Positions 1 through 12,894 of a stretch of 64,000 nt of DNA are shown here, piece after piece. A model generated the notes under the pieces. That model was not told the DNA's origin. It saw only the letters and a list, made by a program, of their open reading frames with translations, and ran no database searches. A program made the translations under genes and the position numbers. The first letter of the stretch is position 1, and every line of letters starts with the position of its first letter. Source of the stretch: Streptomyces sp. SCL15-4 (GTDB lineage: Bacteria; Actinomycetota; Actinomycetes; Streptomycetales; Streptomycetaceae); NCBI RefSeq assembly GCF_033366695.1, contig NZ_JAOBTQ010000001.1, forward strand, positions 6,820,001 through 6,884,000, written 5' to 3'.

Positions 1-8
1 GGAGCGTT

Positions 9-1217
9 GTGTCCCGTCGCCTGTTCACCTCGGAGTCCGTGACCGAGGGTCACCCCGACAAGATCGCTGACCAGATCAGCGACACCATTCTCGACGCGCT
101 TCTGCGTGAGGACCCGACCTCCCGGGTCGCCGTGGAGACGCTCATCACCACCGGCCTGGTGCACGTGGCCGGCGAGGTGACGACCAAGGCCTACGCGGAC
201 ATCGCGACCCTCGTCCGCAACAAGATCCTGGACATCGGCTACGACTCCTCCAAGAAGGGCTTCGACGGCGCCTCCTGCGGCGTGTCGGTGTCCATCGGCG
301 CGCAGTCCCCGGACATCGCCCAGGGTGTCGACGCCGCGTACGAGGCCCGGGTCGAGGGCGACGACGACGAGCTGGACCGGCAGGGCGCGGGCGACCAGGG
401 CCTGATGTTCGGCTACGCCTCCGACGAGACGCCGACCCTCATGCCGCTGCCGATCTTCCTGGCGCACCGCCTGTCCAAGCGCCTGTCCGAGGTCCGCAAG
501 AACGGCACCATCCCCTACCTGCGCCCGGACGGCAAGACCCAGGTCACCATCGAGTACGACGGCGACAAGGCCGTCCGCCTGGACACGGTGGTCGTCTCCT
601 CGCAGCACGCCTCCGACATCGACCTGGAGTCGCTGCTCGCGCCCGACATCCGCGAGTTCGTGGTGGAGCCGGAGCTGAAGGCGCTGCTGGACGAGGGCAT
701 CAAGCTGGACACCGAGGGCTACCGCCTGCTGGTCAACCCGACCGGCCGGTTCGAGATCGGCGGCCCGATGGGCGACGCCGGCCTGACCGGCCGCAAGATC
801 ATCATCGACACCTACGGCGGCATGGCCCGCCACGGCGGCGGCGCCTTCTCCGGCAAGGACCCGTCCAAGGTGGACCGCTCGGCCGCGTACGCGATGCGCT
901 GGGTCGCCAAGAACGTCGTGGCGGCCGGACTGGCCTCCCGCTGCGAGGTCCAGGTCGCCTACGCCATCGGCAAGGCCGAGCCCGTCGGTCTGTTCGTGGA
1001 GACCTTCGGCACCCACAAGATCGACCCCGAGAAGATCGAGAAGGCGATCGACGAGGTCTTCGACCTCCGCCCCGCCGCGATCATCCGCGACCTCGACCTG
1101 CTCCGCCCGATCTACGGCCAGACCGCCGCGTACGGCCACTTCGGCCGCGAGCTGCCCGAGTTCACCTGGGAGCGCACCGACCGCGTCGACGCCCTGCGCG
1201 CCGCAGCGGGCCTGTAA
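9..1217 (+). CDS. metK: S-adenosylmethionine synthetase
   Basis: Makes S-adenosylmethionine from methionine and ATP in the cytoplasm. The 402 aa protein has the family's usual length and both MetK signatures: GAGDQG at residues 126-131, in the ATP-binding loop, and GGGAFSGKD at 276-284, the phosphate-binding loop. The N-terminus ([16 protein letters not shown]) is the conserved start of the family. The GTG start is preceded by GGAG at the very edge of the window, so the promoter is not visible. A 13-bp-stem hairpin follows the stop. priA lies next on the same strand, so the hairpin suggests separate transcription. Confidence 0.98.
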   Translation: MSRRLFTSESVTEGHPDKIADQISDTILDALLREDPTSRVAVETLITTGLVHVAGEVTTKAYADIATLVRNKILDIGYDSSKKGFDGASCGVSVSIGAQSPDIAQGVDAAYEARVEGDDDELDRQGAGDQGLMFGYASDETPTLMPLPIFLAHRLSKRLSEVRKNGTIPYLRPDGKTQVTIEYDGDKAVRLDTVVVSSQHASDIDLESLLAPDIREFVVEPELKALLDEGIKLDTEGYRLLVNPTGRFEIGGPMGDAGLTGRKIIIDTYGGMARHGGGAFSGKDPSKVDRSAAYAMRWVAKNVVAAGLASRCEVQVAYAIGKAEPVGLFVETFGTHKIDPEKIEKAIDEVFDLRPAAIIRDLDLLRPIYGQTAAYGHFGRELPEFTWERTDRVDALRAAAGL

Positions 1218-1230
1218 CCCCGATCCCACC

Positions 1231-1273
1231 CGCCGAGACCCGGTTCTCCCTGCTAGGGGGCCGGGTCTCGGCG
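1231..1273 (+). terminator. Hairpin terminator after metK
   Basis: A perfect 13-bp inverted repeat (CGCCGAGACCCGG at 1231-1243 pairs with 1261-1273) with a 17-nt loop lies 14 nt past the metK stop. There is no U-tract, as is usual for streptomycete terminators. Confidence 0.8.
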
Positions 1274-1341
1274 TGTTCCGGGGCGGCCGGCAGGTGCCGG
1301 CCGACCGGGCATTGTCGGTGGGGTTTGGTAAGAATGCAGGC

Positions 1342-3501
1342 GTGAGCAGCGAGAACGGGGCGGGCCGGGGTGAGGGGGGCGGCGGGGCCGAAGGGGCGCC
1401 GCCGGAGCAGCTCGCGCTGATCCGGGAGAGTGTGCGCCAGGCCAAGGTGCCGCGGGCCAAGCCGCGGACCTGGCGCGGAGCGGCGCTCGCCCCGGAGCTG
1501 CCCGTCGCACGGGTGCTGGTCGACAAGGGCGTGCTCCACCTCGACCGGTACTTCGACTACGCCGTGCCCGCCGAGCTGGACGCCCAGGCCCAGCCCGGGG
1601 TGCGGGTGCGGGTGCGGTTCGGGGCCGGACGGCACCGGGTGCGCGACGGGCGCCGGGAGGGCGGCGGGCTCATCGACGGCTTCCTGATCGAGCGCCGGGC
1701 GGAGTCCGACTACTCCGGACCGCTGGCCGCGCTCGCCCAGGTCGTCTCGCCCGAACCGGTGCTCGGCGAGGAACTGCTCGGCCTCGCCCGGGCCGTCGCC
1801 GACCGGTACGCCGGCAGCCTCGCCGACGTGCTGCAACTGGCCGTCCCGCCGCGCAACGCCCGCGCCGAGCAGCGGCCCTCTCCCGCCCCGCTGCCTCCGC
1901 CCGAGGCGCCCGGCACCGGTTCCTGGGCCCGGTACGAGCACGGGAGCGCCTTCCTCGACGCGCTGGCCTCCGGCGGAGCGCCCAGAGCCGTGTGGAACGC
2001 GCTGCCCGGGCCGCTGTGGAGCGAGGAGCTGGCCCGGGCCGTCGCCGCCACGCTCGCCTCCGGGCGGGGCGCCCTGGTCGTCGTACCGGACGGGCGGGCC
2101 GCCGCGCGCGTCGACACCGCGCTGACCGCGCTGCTCGGCCCCGGCCGGCACGCGCTGCTCACCGCCGACGCCGGTCCCGAGAAGCGGTACGCGCAGTGGC
2201 TGGCGGTGCGGCGCGGTGCCGTGCGCGCCGTCGTCGGGACCCGGGCGGCGATGTTCGCGCCCGTGCGGGACCTCGGGCTCGTCGCGGTCTGGGACGACGG
2301 CGACGACAGCCACAGCGAGCCGCACGCGCCGCAGCCGCACGCCCGCGACGTGCTGCTGCTGCGCGCCGCGCTGGACCGGTGCGCCTTCCTGCTGGGCGGC
2401 TGGGGCTGCACCGTGGAGGGTGCCCAGCTGGTCGAGAGCGGCTGGGCCCGGCCGCTGGTCGCCGGGCGCGAGCAGGTGCGCCGGTCCGCGCCCCTCGTCC
2501 GGACCGTCGGCGACGAGGACCTCGCGCGCGACGAGGCCGCCCGCGCCGCCCGGCTGCCCACCGTCGCCTGGCAGGCGGCGCGCGAGGGACTGCGGCACGG
2601 GCCGGTGCTCGTCCAGGTGCCCCGGCGCGGTTACACCCCCCGCATGGCCTGCGCCCGCTGCCGCGCGCCCGCCCGGTGCCGGCACTGCTCCGGGCCGCTG
2701 GAGGGACAGGACGGGGGCGTGCTGCGGTGCGGGTGGTGCGGGCGCGAGGAGAGCGCCTGGCACTGCCCGGAGTGCGGCGGCTTCCGGCTCCGCGCCCAGA
2801 TCGTCGGCGCGCGCCGTACCGCCGAGGAACTGGGGCGGGCCTTTCCCGCCGTACCGGTGCGCACCTCGGGACGCGAGCATGTGCTGGACACCGTTCCGGA
2901 CACGCCCGCGCTGGTGGTCAGCACGCCGGGCGCCGAACCGGTGGCCGAGGGCGGCTACGCGGCGGCCCTGCTCCTGGACGGCTGGGCCATGCTCTCCCGT
3001 CCCGACCTGCGGGCCGGCGAGGACGCGCTGCGCCGGTGGATCGCGGCCGGCGCGCTGGTGCGGCCGCAGGAGGAGGGAGGCACCGTGGTCGTGGTGGCCG
3101 AGCCCACGCTGCGGCCCGTGCAGGCGCTGGTGCGGTGGGACCCCGTCGGGCACGCCGTGCGGGAACTGGGCGAGCGGGCGGAGCTGGGATTCCCGCCGGT
3201 GTCCCGGATGGCCGCCGTGTCCGGACCGCCGGCGGCCGTCGCGGAGTTCCTGGCGGCCGTCGAGTTGCCGCCGGACGCGGAGGTGCTGGGACCGGTACCG
3301 CTGCCGCCCCCGCCGCCCGGCCGTCCGCGCAGACCCGGCGCGCCCCCGCCCGGCGAACACTGGGAGCGCGCCCTCGTCCGCGTCCCGCCGGGCAGCGGCG
3401 CCACCCTGGCCACGGCCCTGAAGACGGCCCAGGCCGCCCGCATGGCCCGCGGCACCGCCGAGCAGGTACGGGTCCGTATCGACCCACCGGACATCGGCTG
3501 A
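1342..3501 (+). CDS. priA: Primosomal protein N' (PriA), helicase motifs absent
   Basis: This is an actinobacterial PriA of 719 aa. The N-terminal 3'-end-binding domain is present (VDKGVLHLDRYFDYAVP). The zinc-binding module between the helicase lobes keeps eight cysteines at about residues 437-478. The helicase itself is degenerate: no Walker A lysine loop is found, and the DEEH box is replaced by WDDGDD at 317-322. The protein therefore probably binds forks without unwinding DNA, as is known for actinobacterial members. GTG 1342 is chosen because it starts the conserved serine/glycine-rich leader. An ATG at 1273 in the same frame falls inside the metK terminator and is unlikely. Confidence 0.93.
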   Translation: MSSENGAGRGEGGGGAEGAPPEQLALIRESVRQAKVPRAKPRTWRGAALAPELPVARVLVDKGVLHLDRYFDYAVPAELDAQAQPGVRVRVRFGAGRHRVRDGRREGGGLIDGFLIERRAESDYSGPLAALAQVVSPEPVLGEELLGLARAVADRYAGSLADVLQLAVPPRNARAEQRPSPAPLPPPEAPGTGSWARYEHGSAFLDALASGGAPRAVWNALPGPLWSEELARAVAATLASGRGALVVVPDGRAAARVDTALTALLGPGRHALLTADAGPEKRYAQWLAVRRGAVRAVVGTRAAMFAPVRDLGLVAVWDDGDDSHSEPHAPQPHARDVLLLRAALDRCAFLLGGWGCTVEGAQLVESGWARPLVAGREQVRRSAPLVRTVGDEDLARDEAARAARLPTVAWQAAREGLRHGPVLVQVPRRGYTPRMACARCRAPARCRHCSGPLEGQDGGVLRCGWCGREESAWHCPECGGFRLRAQIVGARRTAEELGRAFPAVPVRTSGREHVLDTVPDTPALVVSTPGAEPVAEGGYAAALLLDGWAMLSRPDLRAGEDALRRWIAAGALVRPQEEGGTVVVVAEPTLRPVQALVRWDPVGHAVRELGERAELGFPPVSRMAAVSGPPAAVAEFLAAVELPPDAEVLGPVPLPPPPPGRPRRPGAPPPGEHWERALVRVPPGSGATLATALKTAQAARMARGTAEQVRVRIDPPDIG

Positions 3502-3601
3502 GCGGCTGGGCGCGTCCGCCTCCCGTCCGCCGCCTCCGTACGTCCGCCCCTCCCGGAAGGCTCCGGACGGCTCGGGAAGGGCGGGAGGAGAAGCCGCGGG
3601 G

Positions 3602-5292
<1,691 letters not shown>

Positions 5293-5370
5293 CGCCCCGG
5301 ACGGCAGCGCGGGGGACGCGCCGACGTAGGCTGGAGGCGCATTCCCTTCTATCTCCGGAGCACCTTTTTC

Positions 5371-6789
5371 GTGAGCGAGCAGTCCCGGCGGCCCCGCAGG
5401 CCCGCCAAGCCCTACCGCCGTCCCCAGAAGGACCCCGTCCGCATCCTGGCCTTCGAGGCACTGCGCGCGGTGGACGAGCGGGACGCCTACGCCAACCTCG
5501 TGCTGCCCCCGCTGCTGCGCAAGGCCCGCGAGAAGGGCGACTTCGACGCCCGGGACGCCGCGCTCGCCACCGAGCTGGTGTACGGCACGCTGCGCCGGCA
5601 GGGCACCTACGACGCGGTCATCGCCGCCTGTGTCGACCGGCCGCTGCGCGAGGTCGACCCGCCGGTGCTGGACGTGCTGAGCCTCGGCGCGCACCAGTTG
5701 CTCGGCACCCGGATCCCGACGCACGCCGCCGTCTCCGCCTCCGTGGAGCTGGCCCGCGTGGTGCTCGGCGACGGCCGGGCCAAGTTCGTCAACGCCGTGC
5801 TCCGCAAGGTCGCGCAGGACGACCTCGACGGCTGGACCGAGAAGGTCGCGCCGCCGTACGACGAGGACCCCGAGGACCACCTCGCCGTCGTGCACTCGCA
5901 CCCGCGCTGGGTCGTCTCCGCGCTCTGGGACTCCCTCGGCGGCGGCCGGACCGGCATCGAGCGGCTGCTGGCGGCCGACAACGAGCGGCCCGAGGTGACC
6001 CTGGTCGCCCGGCCCGGGCGGGCCACCACCGAGGAACTGCTGCGCGAGGAGGCCGCCGTACCGGGCCGCTGGTCGCCGTACGCCGTACGGCTCGCGGAGG
6101 GCGGCGAACCGGGCGCGGTCGACGCCGTGCGCGAGGGCCGGGCCGGCGTGCAGGACGAGGGCAGCCAGCTGGTGGCCCTCGCGCTCGCGAGCGCCCCGCT
6201 CGACGGGCCCGACGAGAAGTGGCTCGACGGCTGCGCCGGACCCGGCGGCAAGGCCGCGCTGCTCGGCGCCCTCGCCGCCGAGCGCGGCGCCGTGCTGCTC
6301 GCCTCCGAGAAGCAGCCGCACCGGGCCGGCCTGGTCGCCAAGGCGCTGCACGGCAACCCGGGCCCGTACCAGGTCATCGCCGCCGACGGCACCCGCCCGC
6401 CGTGGCGCCCCGGCACCTTCGACCGGGTGCTGGTGGACGTCCCGTGCACCGGTCTCGGTGCCCTGCGCCGCCGTCCCGAGGCCCGCTGGCGCCGCCGTCC
6501 CGAGGACCTGGACACCTTCGCCCCGCTCCAGCGCGCCCTGCTGCGCACCGCCCTGGAGTCCGTGCGCGTCGGCGGGGTCGTCGGCTACGCCACCTGCTCC
6601 CCGCACCTGGCGGAGACCCGGGCGGTGGTCGCCGACGTCCTCAAACAGCACCCGCACACCGACCTGATCGACGCCCGCCCGCTCCTTGCCGGCCTTCCCG
6701 ACCTGGGCGAGGGCCCGGACGTCCAGCTCTGGCCCCACCTGCACGGCACGGACGCGATGTACCTGGCACTGATCCGCAGAACCGCCTGA
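5371..6789 (+). CDS. rsmB: 16S rRNA (cytosine(967)-C5)-methyltransferase
   Basis: 472 aa Sun/RsmB family enzyme. An N-terminal NusB-like RNA-binding domain covers about residues 20-160. The SAM-dependent methyltransferase domain has the SAM loop [14 protein letters not shown], and two catalytic cysteines in [11 protein letters not shown] and [12 protein letters not shown]. The GTG start has a CGGAG element about 12 nt upstream. Actinobacterial proteins carry the basic leader ([13 protein letters not shown]) seen here. The gene is probably co-transcribed with fmt, and rpe follows after 55 bp. Confidence 0.96.
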   Translation: MSEQSRRPRRPAKPYRRPQKDPVRILAFEALRAVDERDAYANLVLPPLLRKAREKGDFDARDAALATELVYGTLRRQGTYDAVIAACVDRPLREVDPPVLDVLSLGAHQLLGTRIPTHAAVSASVELARVVLGDGRAKFVNAVLRKVAQDDLDGWTEKVAPPYDEDPEDHLAVVHSHPRWVVSALWDSLGGGRTGIERLLAADNERPEVTLVARPGRATTEELLREEAAVPGRWSPYAVRLAEGGEPGAVDAVREGRAGVQDEGSQLVALALASAPLDGPDEKWLDGCAGPGGKAALLGALAAERGAVLLASEKQPHRAGLVAKALHGNPGPYQVIAADGTRPPWRPGTFDRVLVDVPCTGLGALRRRPEARWRRRPEDLDTFAPLQRALLRTALESVRVGGVVGYATCSPHLAETRAVVADVLKQHPHTDLIDARPLLAGLPDLGEGPDVQLWPHLHGTDAMYLALIRRTA

Positions 6790-6844
6790 CGCGGGCCGCC
6801 CCGGGCCTGACCCCGCGTCCCCGGCAGGGCATAGGCTTGGGGTC

Positions 6845-7531
6845 ATGCCCGTGCAGATCAACCCCAGCATCCTGTCCGCCGACTTCGCCCGCCTCGCGGA
6901 CGAGGCCGAGGCGGTCCGCGGCGCCGACTGGCTCCATGTCGACGTCATGGACAACCACTTCGTCCCGAACCTCACCCTCGGCGTGCCGGTGGTGGAGTCC
7001 CTGGCCCGGGCGACGGACACCCCGCTGGACTGCCATCTGATGATCGAGGACCCCGATCGGTGGGCGCCCCGGTACGTCGAGGCGGGGGCGTCGTCGGTCA
7101 CCTTCCACGTGGAGGCCGCCGCCGCCCCGGTGCGGCTGGCCCGGGAGATCCGCGCCAAGGGTGCCCGGGCCTCGATGGCGCTGAAGCCCGCGACGCCCAT
7201 CGAGCCGTACGAGGACCTGCTGCCGGAACTCGACATGCTGCTGATCATGACGGTGGAACCCGGCTTCGGCGGCCAGGCGTTCCTCGACATCATGCTGCCG
7301 AAGATCCGCCGCACCCGTGAGCTGATCAAGAAGCACGGTCTGGAGCTGTGGCTCCAGGTCGACGGCGGTGTCTCGGCCGCCACCATCGAGCAGTGCGCCG
7401 ACGCGGGAGCGGACGTGTTCGTGGCGGGCTCGGCCGTGTACGGGGCCGCGGACCCCGCCGAGGCCGTGCGCGCGCTGCGCGCCCAGGCGGAGTCGGCCGC
7501 CGCCAAGGCGTCCTGGGCGTGCGACCACTGA
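6845..7531 (+). CDS. rpe: Ribulose-phosphate 3-epimerase
   Basis: Interconverts ribulose-5-P and xylulose-5-P in the pentose phosphate pathway. The 228 aa TIM barrel matches family length. It has the metal/catalytic motif [16 protein letters not shown] near residue 35, LKPATP near 118 and [12 protein letters not shown] near 139. The start ATG is followed by the conserved [12 protein letters not shown]. It is the last housekeeping gene before a sugar-binding regulator on the same strand. Confidence 0.98.
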   Translation: MPVQINPSILSADFARLADEAEAVRGADWLHVDVMDNHFVPNLTLGVPVVESLARATDTPLDCHLMIEDPDRWAPRYVEAGASSVTFHVEAAAAPVRLAREIRAKGARASMALKPATPIEPYEDLLPELDMLLIMTVEPGFGGQAFLDIMLPKIRRTRELIKKHGLELWLQVDGGVSAATIEQCADAGADVFVAGSAVYGAADPAEAVRALRAQAESAAAKASWACDH

Positions 7532-7645
7532 GCCACGGCCAAGTGAACGGTTGAATGAAGGCCGCCCATCAGGGCGGATCAGTCGCCCCGAATCTGCGAG
7601 GATGAACGGCGAATCCAGAGTGTGAACAGCAGTGAGGAGATCGCC

Positions 7646-8665
7646 GTGTCGGGTATGTCGGCGGGCCGGTCAGCCATGCGGATGGGACCCGCTGAGCTGG
7701 TGCAGGCGGCGGCCATGGCCCGCCGCTTCTACCTCGAGGGAAAGTCCAAGATCCAGATCGCGGAGGAGTTCGGCGTCAGCCGCTTCAAGGTGGCCCGGGT
7801 CCTGGAGACGGCCCTCGAACGGGACCTCGTACGCATCGAGATCCGCGTGCCGGCCGAGCTGGACGCCGAGCGCTCCGACGCGCTCCGCGCCCGCTACGGC
7901 TTGAGGCATGCCGTCGTGGTCGAGTCCCCGGCCGAGGCGGAGGAGACCCCGGACCCCGAGAACCTCGGCGAGGTCGCCGCCGACCTGCTCGGCGAACTCG
8001 TCAACGAGGGCGACGTGCTGGGGCTGGCCTGGGGCCGGTCCACCATCCACATGGCGGCGGCGCTCGACCGGCTGCCGCCGTGCACGGTGGTGCAGCTGAC
8101 GGGCGTGTACGACGCCGGGACCGCCGAGCGGGGCTCGGTGGAGGCCGTCCGCCGGGCCGCCCAGGTCTCGGGCGGCGACGCGCACCCCATCTACGCGCCG
8201 ATGCTGCTGCCGGACGAGGCCACCGCGGCGGCGCTGCGCCACCAGACCGGGATCGCCCGGGCCTTCGAGTACTTCGACAAGGTCACGGTCGCCTGTGTCT
8301 CCATCGGCTCCTGGGAGCCGGGCATCTCGACCGTGCACGACATGCTCAGCGACGAGGAGCGCGCGCACTACGCCTCGCTCGGAGTCGCCGCCGAGATGTC
8401 GGCGCACCTCTTCGACGCCGACGGGCGCCGGATCGGACGGGACCTCGGAGAGCGGTGCATCACGGTCAAGGCCGACCAACTGCGCCGTATCCCGGAGGTG
8501 GTGGCCATCGCGGGCGGCCAGCGCAAGGCCGCCGCGATCGACGCGGTGCTGCGCTCCGGGCTGGTCACCAGCCTGGTGACCGACACCTCGGCCGCCGACT
8601 ACCTGATGACGGCGGGCCCGGCGCCGAAGCCGGCGCTCGGCCGTCAGGACCCCGACGGGATCTGA
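7646..8665 (+). CDS. SorC/DeoR-type sugar-binding transcriptional regulator
   Basis: 339 aa. The N-terminal helix-turn-helix (KIQIAEEFGVSRFKVARVLETA) is followed by a sugar-phosphate-binding domain of the SorC family (GLAWGRSTIHMAAAL, later VAIAGGQRKAAAI). Members sense phosphorylated sugars. I chose GTG 7646 because a strong GAGGAG lies six bases before it. A GTG at 7622 in the same frame has no visible ribosome site. It lies downstream of rpe in the same orientation, so a pentose-phosphate effector is plausible but unproven. Confidence 0.9.
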   Translation: MSGMSAGRSAMRMGPAELVQAAAMARRFYLEGKSKIQIAEEFGVSRFKVARVLETALERDLVRIEIRVPAELDAERSDALRARYGLRHAVVVESPAEAEETPDPENLGEVAADLLGELVNEGDVLGLAWGRSTIHMAAALDRLPPCTVVQLTGVYDAGTAERGSVEAVRRAAQVSGGDAHPIYAPMLLPDEATAAALRHQTGIARAFEYFDKVTVACVSIGSWEPGISTVHDMLSDEERAHYASLGVAAEMSAHLFDADGRRIGRDLGERCITVKADQLRRIPEVVAIAGGQRKAAAIDAVLRSGLVTSLVTDTSAADYLMTAGPAPKPALGRQDPDGI

Positions 8666-8715
8666 CACCGGGTCCCGGCGGGCCCCGGCGGGAGGGCCGT
8701 GGCAGCATCGTCCGC

Positions 8716-9111
8716 ATGCTGCCGCGGTTCGTCCCCCGTCTCCTGGCCGCCTTGCTGGCCTGTCTCGCCGTTCTCCTGGCCGGCTGCTCCGGCGGCTCCT
8801 CGCCGGACGCGTCCGCTCCGCCGAGAGCGCACGGCATGGCCACCGTCCCCGTCTCCCGGCTGCCCGCCGAGGCCCGCCGGACGCTGGCCCTCGTCGACCA
8901 GGGCGGGCCCTTCCCCTTCGCCCAGGACGGGGCCGTCTTCGGGAACTTCGAGGGGCATCTGCCGAAGCACCGGCGGGGCTACTACCACGAGTACACCGTG
9001 CGGACCCCCGGCTCCCGCGACCGGGGCGCCCGGCGCCTGGTCACCGGGCAGGGCGGGGAGGTCTACTACACCGATGACCACTACGACTCGTTCCGGGCGG
9101 TACTGAGATGA
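8716..9111 (+). CDS. Exported guanyl-specific ribonuclease (RNase Sa type)
   Basis: 131 aa. Residues 1-24 form a lipoprotein-like signal (hydrophobic core, then LLAGC with the lipobox cysteine at 24). The mature part is a microbial ribonuclease of the RNase Sa/barnase superfamily: a glutamate in YYHEYTV, an arginine in RGARRLVTG and a histidine in TDDHYDSF match the catalytic Glu/Arg/His set. The family cleaves RNA after guanosine outside the cell. Its TGA overlaps the ATG of a barstar gene, so toxin and inhibitor are translationally coupled. The lipobox is unusual, since RNase Sa proteins are normally released. Confidence 0.9.
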   Translation: MLPRFVPRLLAALLACLAVLLAGCSGGSSPDASAPPRAHGMATVPVSRLPAEARRTLALVDQGGPFPFAQDGAVFGNFEGHLPKHRRGYYHEYTVRTPGSRDRGARRLVTGQGGEVYYTDDHYDSFRAVLR

Positions 9112-9437
9112 GCGAAGACCTGACCGGCCGCCTCGTGGTCGCGCTCGACCTCGACGGCGTCACGGACAAGGACGGCCTGATGGACCGCGCGGCCCGGGCC
9201 CTGGCGCTGCCCGGCTGGTTCGGCCGCAACTGGGACGCGCTGGCCGACTCCCTGTCCGATCACACGGTCTGGCCCGACGGCGCCGTGGAGAGGGGCCTGC
9301 TGATCGTCGTACACGGCTGGCGGCCGTACGCCGGCGCCCGGCCGGAGGAGTGGCGGGTCGCCGAGGAGGTCTTCGCCGAGGCCGCGGACCGGACGCCCGC
9401 CCTCACCGTCGCCCTCGCCCTTGGAGGAACCTCCTAG
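9108..9437 (+). CDS. Barstar-family ribonuclease inhibitor
   Basis: 109 aa with no signal peptide. It has the barstar fold signature: an N-terminal strand plus acidic helix (LDLDGVTDKDGLMDRAARAL) and GWFGRNWDALADSLSD, where family members carry the Asp that plugs the RNase active site. The ATG overlaps the ribonuclease stop (ATGA). The cytoplasmic inhibitor would protect the producer before export of the enzyme, as in barnase/barstar. Confidence 0.93.
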   Translation: MSEDLTGRLVVALDLDGVTDKDGLMDRAARALALPGWFGRNWDALADSLSDHTVWPDGAVERGLLIVVHGWRPYAGARPEEWRVAEEVFAEAADRTPALTVALALGGTS

Positions 9438-9464
9438 CCGGCCGGTGACGACCCTGGATGTTTT

Positions 9465-11012
<1,548 letters not shown>

Positions 11013-11033
11013 CCGGCCTTACGGCCGCCCGCA

Positions 11034-11079
11034 CGACGGCCCCCGCCGTTCCCGCACCCGGGAGCGGCGGGGGCCGTCG
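11034..11079 (+). terminator. Hairpin terminator after guaB1
   Basis: 19-bp arms with one mismatch (starting CGACGGCCCCCGCCG at 11034 and closing at 11079) around an 8-nt loop, 22 nt after the guaB1 stop. It separates guaB1 from the lysine module. Confidence 0.8.
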
Positions 11080-11124
11080 GCGTATCCCGCCGGGTTTGGG
11101 AAAACGTGCTCGTCAGGGCCTTGT

Positions 11125-11202
11125 GCAACGGTCGACAGCTCGCGCGCAACGATTTGTCATTCCGGCCGGATGAACGCAATGATTCTGCGGGGATGCGCAA
11201 GG
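11125..11202 (+). promoter_or_regulatory. Phased GCAACG motifs upstream of the permease (AsnC/Lrp operator candidate)
   Basis: Four same-orientation hexamers lie in the 367-bp gap: GCAACG at 11125 and 11146, GCAATG at 11176, GCAAGG at 11197. Start-to-start spacings are 21, 30 and 21 bp, i.e. whole helical turns. The same hexamer recurs with 31 and 22 bp spacing upstream of davA. An AsnC/Lrp gene lies between the two regions, and Lrp-type octamers bind such phased arrays. Assignment to that regulator is inference. Confidence 0.55.
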
Positions 11203-11379
11203 TTGCTGCATTACGCCCGTGAAGGCCCGCCTCGTAGGGTGCTGCGCTAGTACGTGCGTGGCGGGGACCCCGCTCGGTGGGTCCCTGCCCTTCGCAGGCC
11301 CACCGGTCCCCGTCCACGAGGGCCGGCTCTCCTGCCGGTCCGCGTCCGCACCACACCGGCAGCGAGAAGGAGCCAGCGC

Positions 11380-12867
11380 GTGCTCGACCAAGGCGCACCC
11401 CCGCAGAACCAGATACCGGCCGCCCCCGCGTCCCCGGGCGTCGCCGCGCGCCTGATGCGTCGCAAGCCCGTGGAACGCCTGGTCGCGGAAGGCGGCCAGG
11501 GTGAGGGAGGACAGCTCAGGCGCTCCCTCGGGCTGTGGCAGCTGACCATGATCAGCATCGGCGCCACCCTCGGCACCGGCATCTTCGTCGTCCTCGGCGA
11601 CGCCGTCCCGGAGGCCGGTCCCGCGATCACGCTGTCCTTCGTGATCGCCGGTCTCACCGCGCTGTTCTCGGCCCTGTCCTACGCCGAACTGGCCGGCAGC
11701 ATCCCGGTCGCCGGCTCCTCCTACTCGTACGCATACGCAACGATGGGCGAGCTGGTCGCGTGGGTCTGCGGCTGGTGCCTGATCCTGGAGTACGGCGTCT
11801 CGGTGGCCGCCGTCGCCGTCGGCTGGGGCGAGTACCTGAACCAGCTGCTGGACGGCACCATCGGCGTCACCATCCCCGACGTGCTGTCCTCGGCCCCCGG
11901 CGAGGGCGGTGTCATCAACCTGCCCGCCCTGATCGTCGTCCTGCTGGCGATGGTGTTCCTGCTCGGCGGCGCCCGCGAGTCCGCCCGCGCCAACACGGTC
12001 ATGGTCTGTGTGAAGATCGTCGCCCTCGTGCTGTTCTGCGCGGTCGGCATCATGGGCTTCAAGTCCGGCAACTACGCCGACTTCATGCCGCTCGGCATGA
12101 GCGGCGTCAGCGCCGCGGGCGCCACGCTGTTCTTCTCGTACATCGGCTTCGACGCCGCCTCCACCGCCGGCGAGGAGGCGAAGGACCCCAAGCGGGACCT
12201 GCCGCGGGCGATCATGCTGTCGCTGATCATCGTCACCGCGCTGTACGTGCTCGTCGCCGGTGTCGCCGTCGGCGCCTGGAACTGGAAGAAGTTCGACGGC
12301 TCCGAGGCATCCCTCGCCGCGATCATGAACGATGTCAGCGGCCAGACCTTCTGGGGCACGCTGCTCGCGCTCGGCGCGGTCATCTCCATCGCGAGCGTGG
12401 TCCTCACCGTGCTCTACGGCCAGACGCGCATCCTCTTCGCGATGTCCCGCGACGGCCTGGTGCCGGGAGCGCTCGGCAAGGTGCACCGCAAGACCGGTGC
12501 CCCGCGCCTCAACACCGTGATCGTCTCCCTCTTCTGCGGTGTGCTCGCCGCCCTCATCCCGCTGGGCAAGCTCGTCGACGCCACCAGCATCGGCACGCTG
12601 TTCGCCTTCGGCCTGGTCAACATCGCGGTCATCGTGCTGCGCTACAAGCGGCCGAACCTGGAGCGCACCTTCAAGGTGCCGTTCGGGCCGGTGCTGCCGG
12701 TGCTGGGCTTCCTGTTCTGCGCGTACAACATGTTCAGCCTCGACACCGTGACCTGGGTCGTCTTCGGATGCTGGATGGCCGTCGGGCTCGTGTTCTACTT
12801 CCTGTACGGCTATCGCCGTTCCCGTCTCGCGACCGACGACGACCTCGCGGTGACGGCAGTGAAGTGA
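11380..12867 (+). CDS. APC-family amino-acid permease, probably for lysine
   Basis: 495 aa integral membrane protein with about 12 predicted TM helices. It has the APC signature near the first helix (TMISIGATLGTGIFVVLG) and the conserved segment FFSYIGFDAASTAGEEAKDPKRDLP at about residues 245-270, typical of cationic amino-acid transporters (CAT/YfnA group). GTG 11380 follows a strong GAAGGAG. It begins a co-directional module with an AsnC regulator, davA and davB, so lysine uptake is the natural inference. The substrate itself cannot be read from the sequence. Confidence 0.88.
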   Translation: MLDQGAPPQNQIPAAPASPGVAARLMRRKPVERLVAEGGQGEGGQLRRSLGLWQLTMISIGATLGTGIFVVLGDAVPEAGPAITLSFVIAGLTALFSALSYAELAGSIPVAGSSYSYAYATMGELVAWVCGWCLILEYGVSVAAVAVGWGEYLNQLLDGTIGVTIPDVLSSAPGEGGVINLPALIVVLLAMVFLLGGARESARANTVMVCVKIVALVLFCAVGIMGFKSGNYADFMPLGMSGVSAAGATLFFSYIGFDAASTAGEEAKDPKRDLPRAIMLSLIIVTALYVLVAGVAVGAWNWKKFDGSEASLAAIMNDVSGQTFWGTLLALGAVISIASVVLTVLYGQTRILFAMSRDGLVPGALGKVHRKTGAPRLNTVIVSLFCGVLAALIPLGKLVDATSIGTLFAFGLVNIAVIVLRYKRPNLERTFKVPFGPVLPVLGFLFCAYNMFSLDTVTWVVFGCWMAVGLVFYFLYGYRRSRLATDDDLAVTAVK

Positions 12868-12894
12868 CCGGACCGAAGAAGTGAACGACCCCCT

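Noticed and set aside
1162..3360. 732-codon minus-strand frame opposite metK/priA
   Set aside because: Mirror of priA codon bias with no recognisable motif.
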